A DNA stretch of 6,353 bases. It comes from Methylocapsa sp. (lineage in GTDB: Bacteria > Pseudomonadota > Alphaproteobacteria > Rhizobiales > Beijerinckiaceae). The stretch is from contig JAFMSB010000106.1 of NCBI GenBank assembly GCA_017353815.1, positions 1 through 6,353 of the forward strand. Reading direction: 5' to 3'. Shown here piece after piece: positions 6,268-6,353 of the stretch. Every line of letters begins with the position of its first letter. The stretch's first letter is position 1. The translations under genes were made by a program, and so were the position numbers. The notes below the pieces were generated by a model. It was not told the origin of the DNA and did not search any database. It saw only the letters and a list, made by a program, of their open reading frames with translations.

Positions 6268-6353
6268 GACGCATCCTGTCGGGGCATTTACTGGCTCGAG
6301 ATTGCCAAAATCTGCGGGTGATCGCTCAATTGCAGTGAGATGGTGCTCGCGTT

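Larger units (their letters stand above)
6121..6353. other. Right-end region without a supported gene
   Basis: The first 60 bp are very AT-rich (33% GC by hand count), consistent with a promoter region for the minus-strand zinc-ribbon gene. The remainder returns to higher GC. It carries an inverted repeat and a perfect palindrome (listed separately). One minus-strand frame is open from the right edge to a TGA at 6196-6198, about 52 codons, and could be the end of a gene outside the window. I cannot recognise it and do not call it. No tRNA or transposase is visible. Confidence 0.5.

Noticed and set aside
6250..6290. tRNA-like TTCG motif suggesting a tRNA T-arm
   Set aside because: The flanking bases do not form a five-pair T stem and no anticodon or acceptor stems can be assembled around it.
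6178..6321. Short plus-strand frame of 47 codons from GTG 6178
   Set aside because: No ribosome binding site, no recognisable motif, and several other frames in the same stretch are similarly open.

Overview
The window looks like chromosomal DNA from an alphaproteobacterium, most likely in the Hyphomicrobiales. The genus is not determinable from the sequence alone. The evidence is the order nusA - ylxR - infB, the alphaproteobacterial style of the IF-2 N-terminus, the YlxR protein carrying an L7Ae-like second half, and a small CHCC zinc-finger protein related to the complex I subunit NDUFS6. Most of the window is GC-rich with GC-rich third codon positions.

Positions 1-3717 (+ strand) form the distal part of a transcription/translation operon. 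It holds the 3' end of nusA, then ylxR 17 nt later, then infB overlapping ylxR by four bases (ATGA). All three products act on RNA polymerase or the ribosome: NusA in pausing, termination and antitermination, YlxR as an RNA/nucleoid-binding factor, and IF-2 in initiator tRNA delivery. A compact hairpin with a short T run lies just after infB. The usual next genes (rbfA, truB, rpsO, pnp) do not follow.

Positions 3798-5261 (+ strand) hold a second unit: an 89-aa CHCC zinc-finger protein and, 18 nt later in the same frame, a group A FAD-dependent aromatic-type monooxygenase. They probably form a two-gene operon. The substrate of the monooxygenase cannot be read from the sequence.

Positions 5262-5421 are a convergent intergenic stretch. 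From 5422 to 6120 the coding strand switches to minus. The first gene transcribed is a 92-aa zinc-ribbon protein (5842-6120), followed 12 nt later by a 135-aa protein with one C-terminal membrane segment (5422-5829). The zinc-ribbon gene and its upstream flank are clearly AT-richer than the rest (45% GC by hand count over 5881-6180), so this part may be recently acquired or the result of a rearrangement.

Positions 6121-6353 contain no gene I can support, only a perfect 16-bp palindrome and a smaller inverted repeat. I found no CRISPR array, rRNA, tRNA or recognisable transposase. The window is mostly ordinary core genome. The parts that merit a second look are the break in synteny after infB and the small minus-strand genes at the right end.
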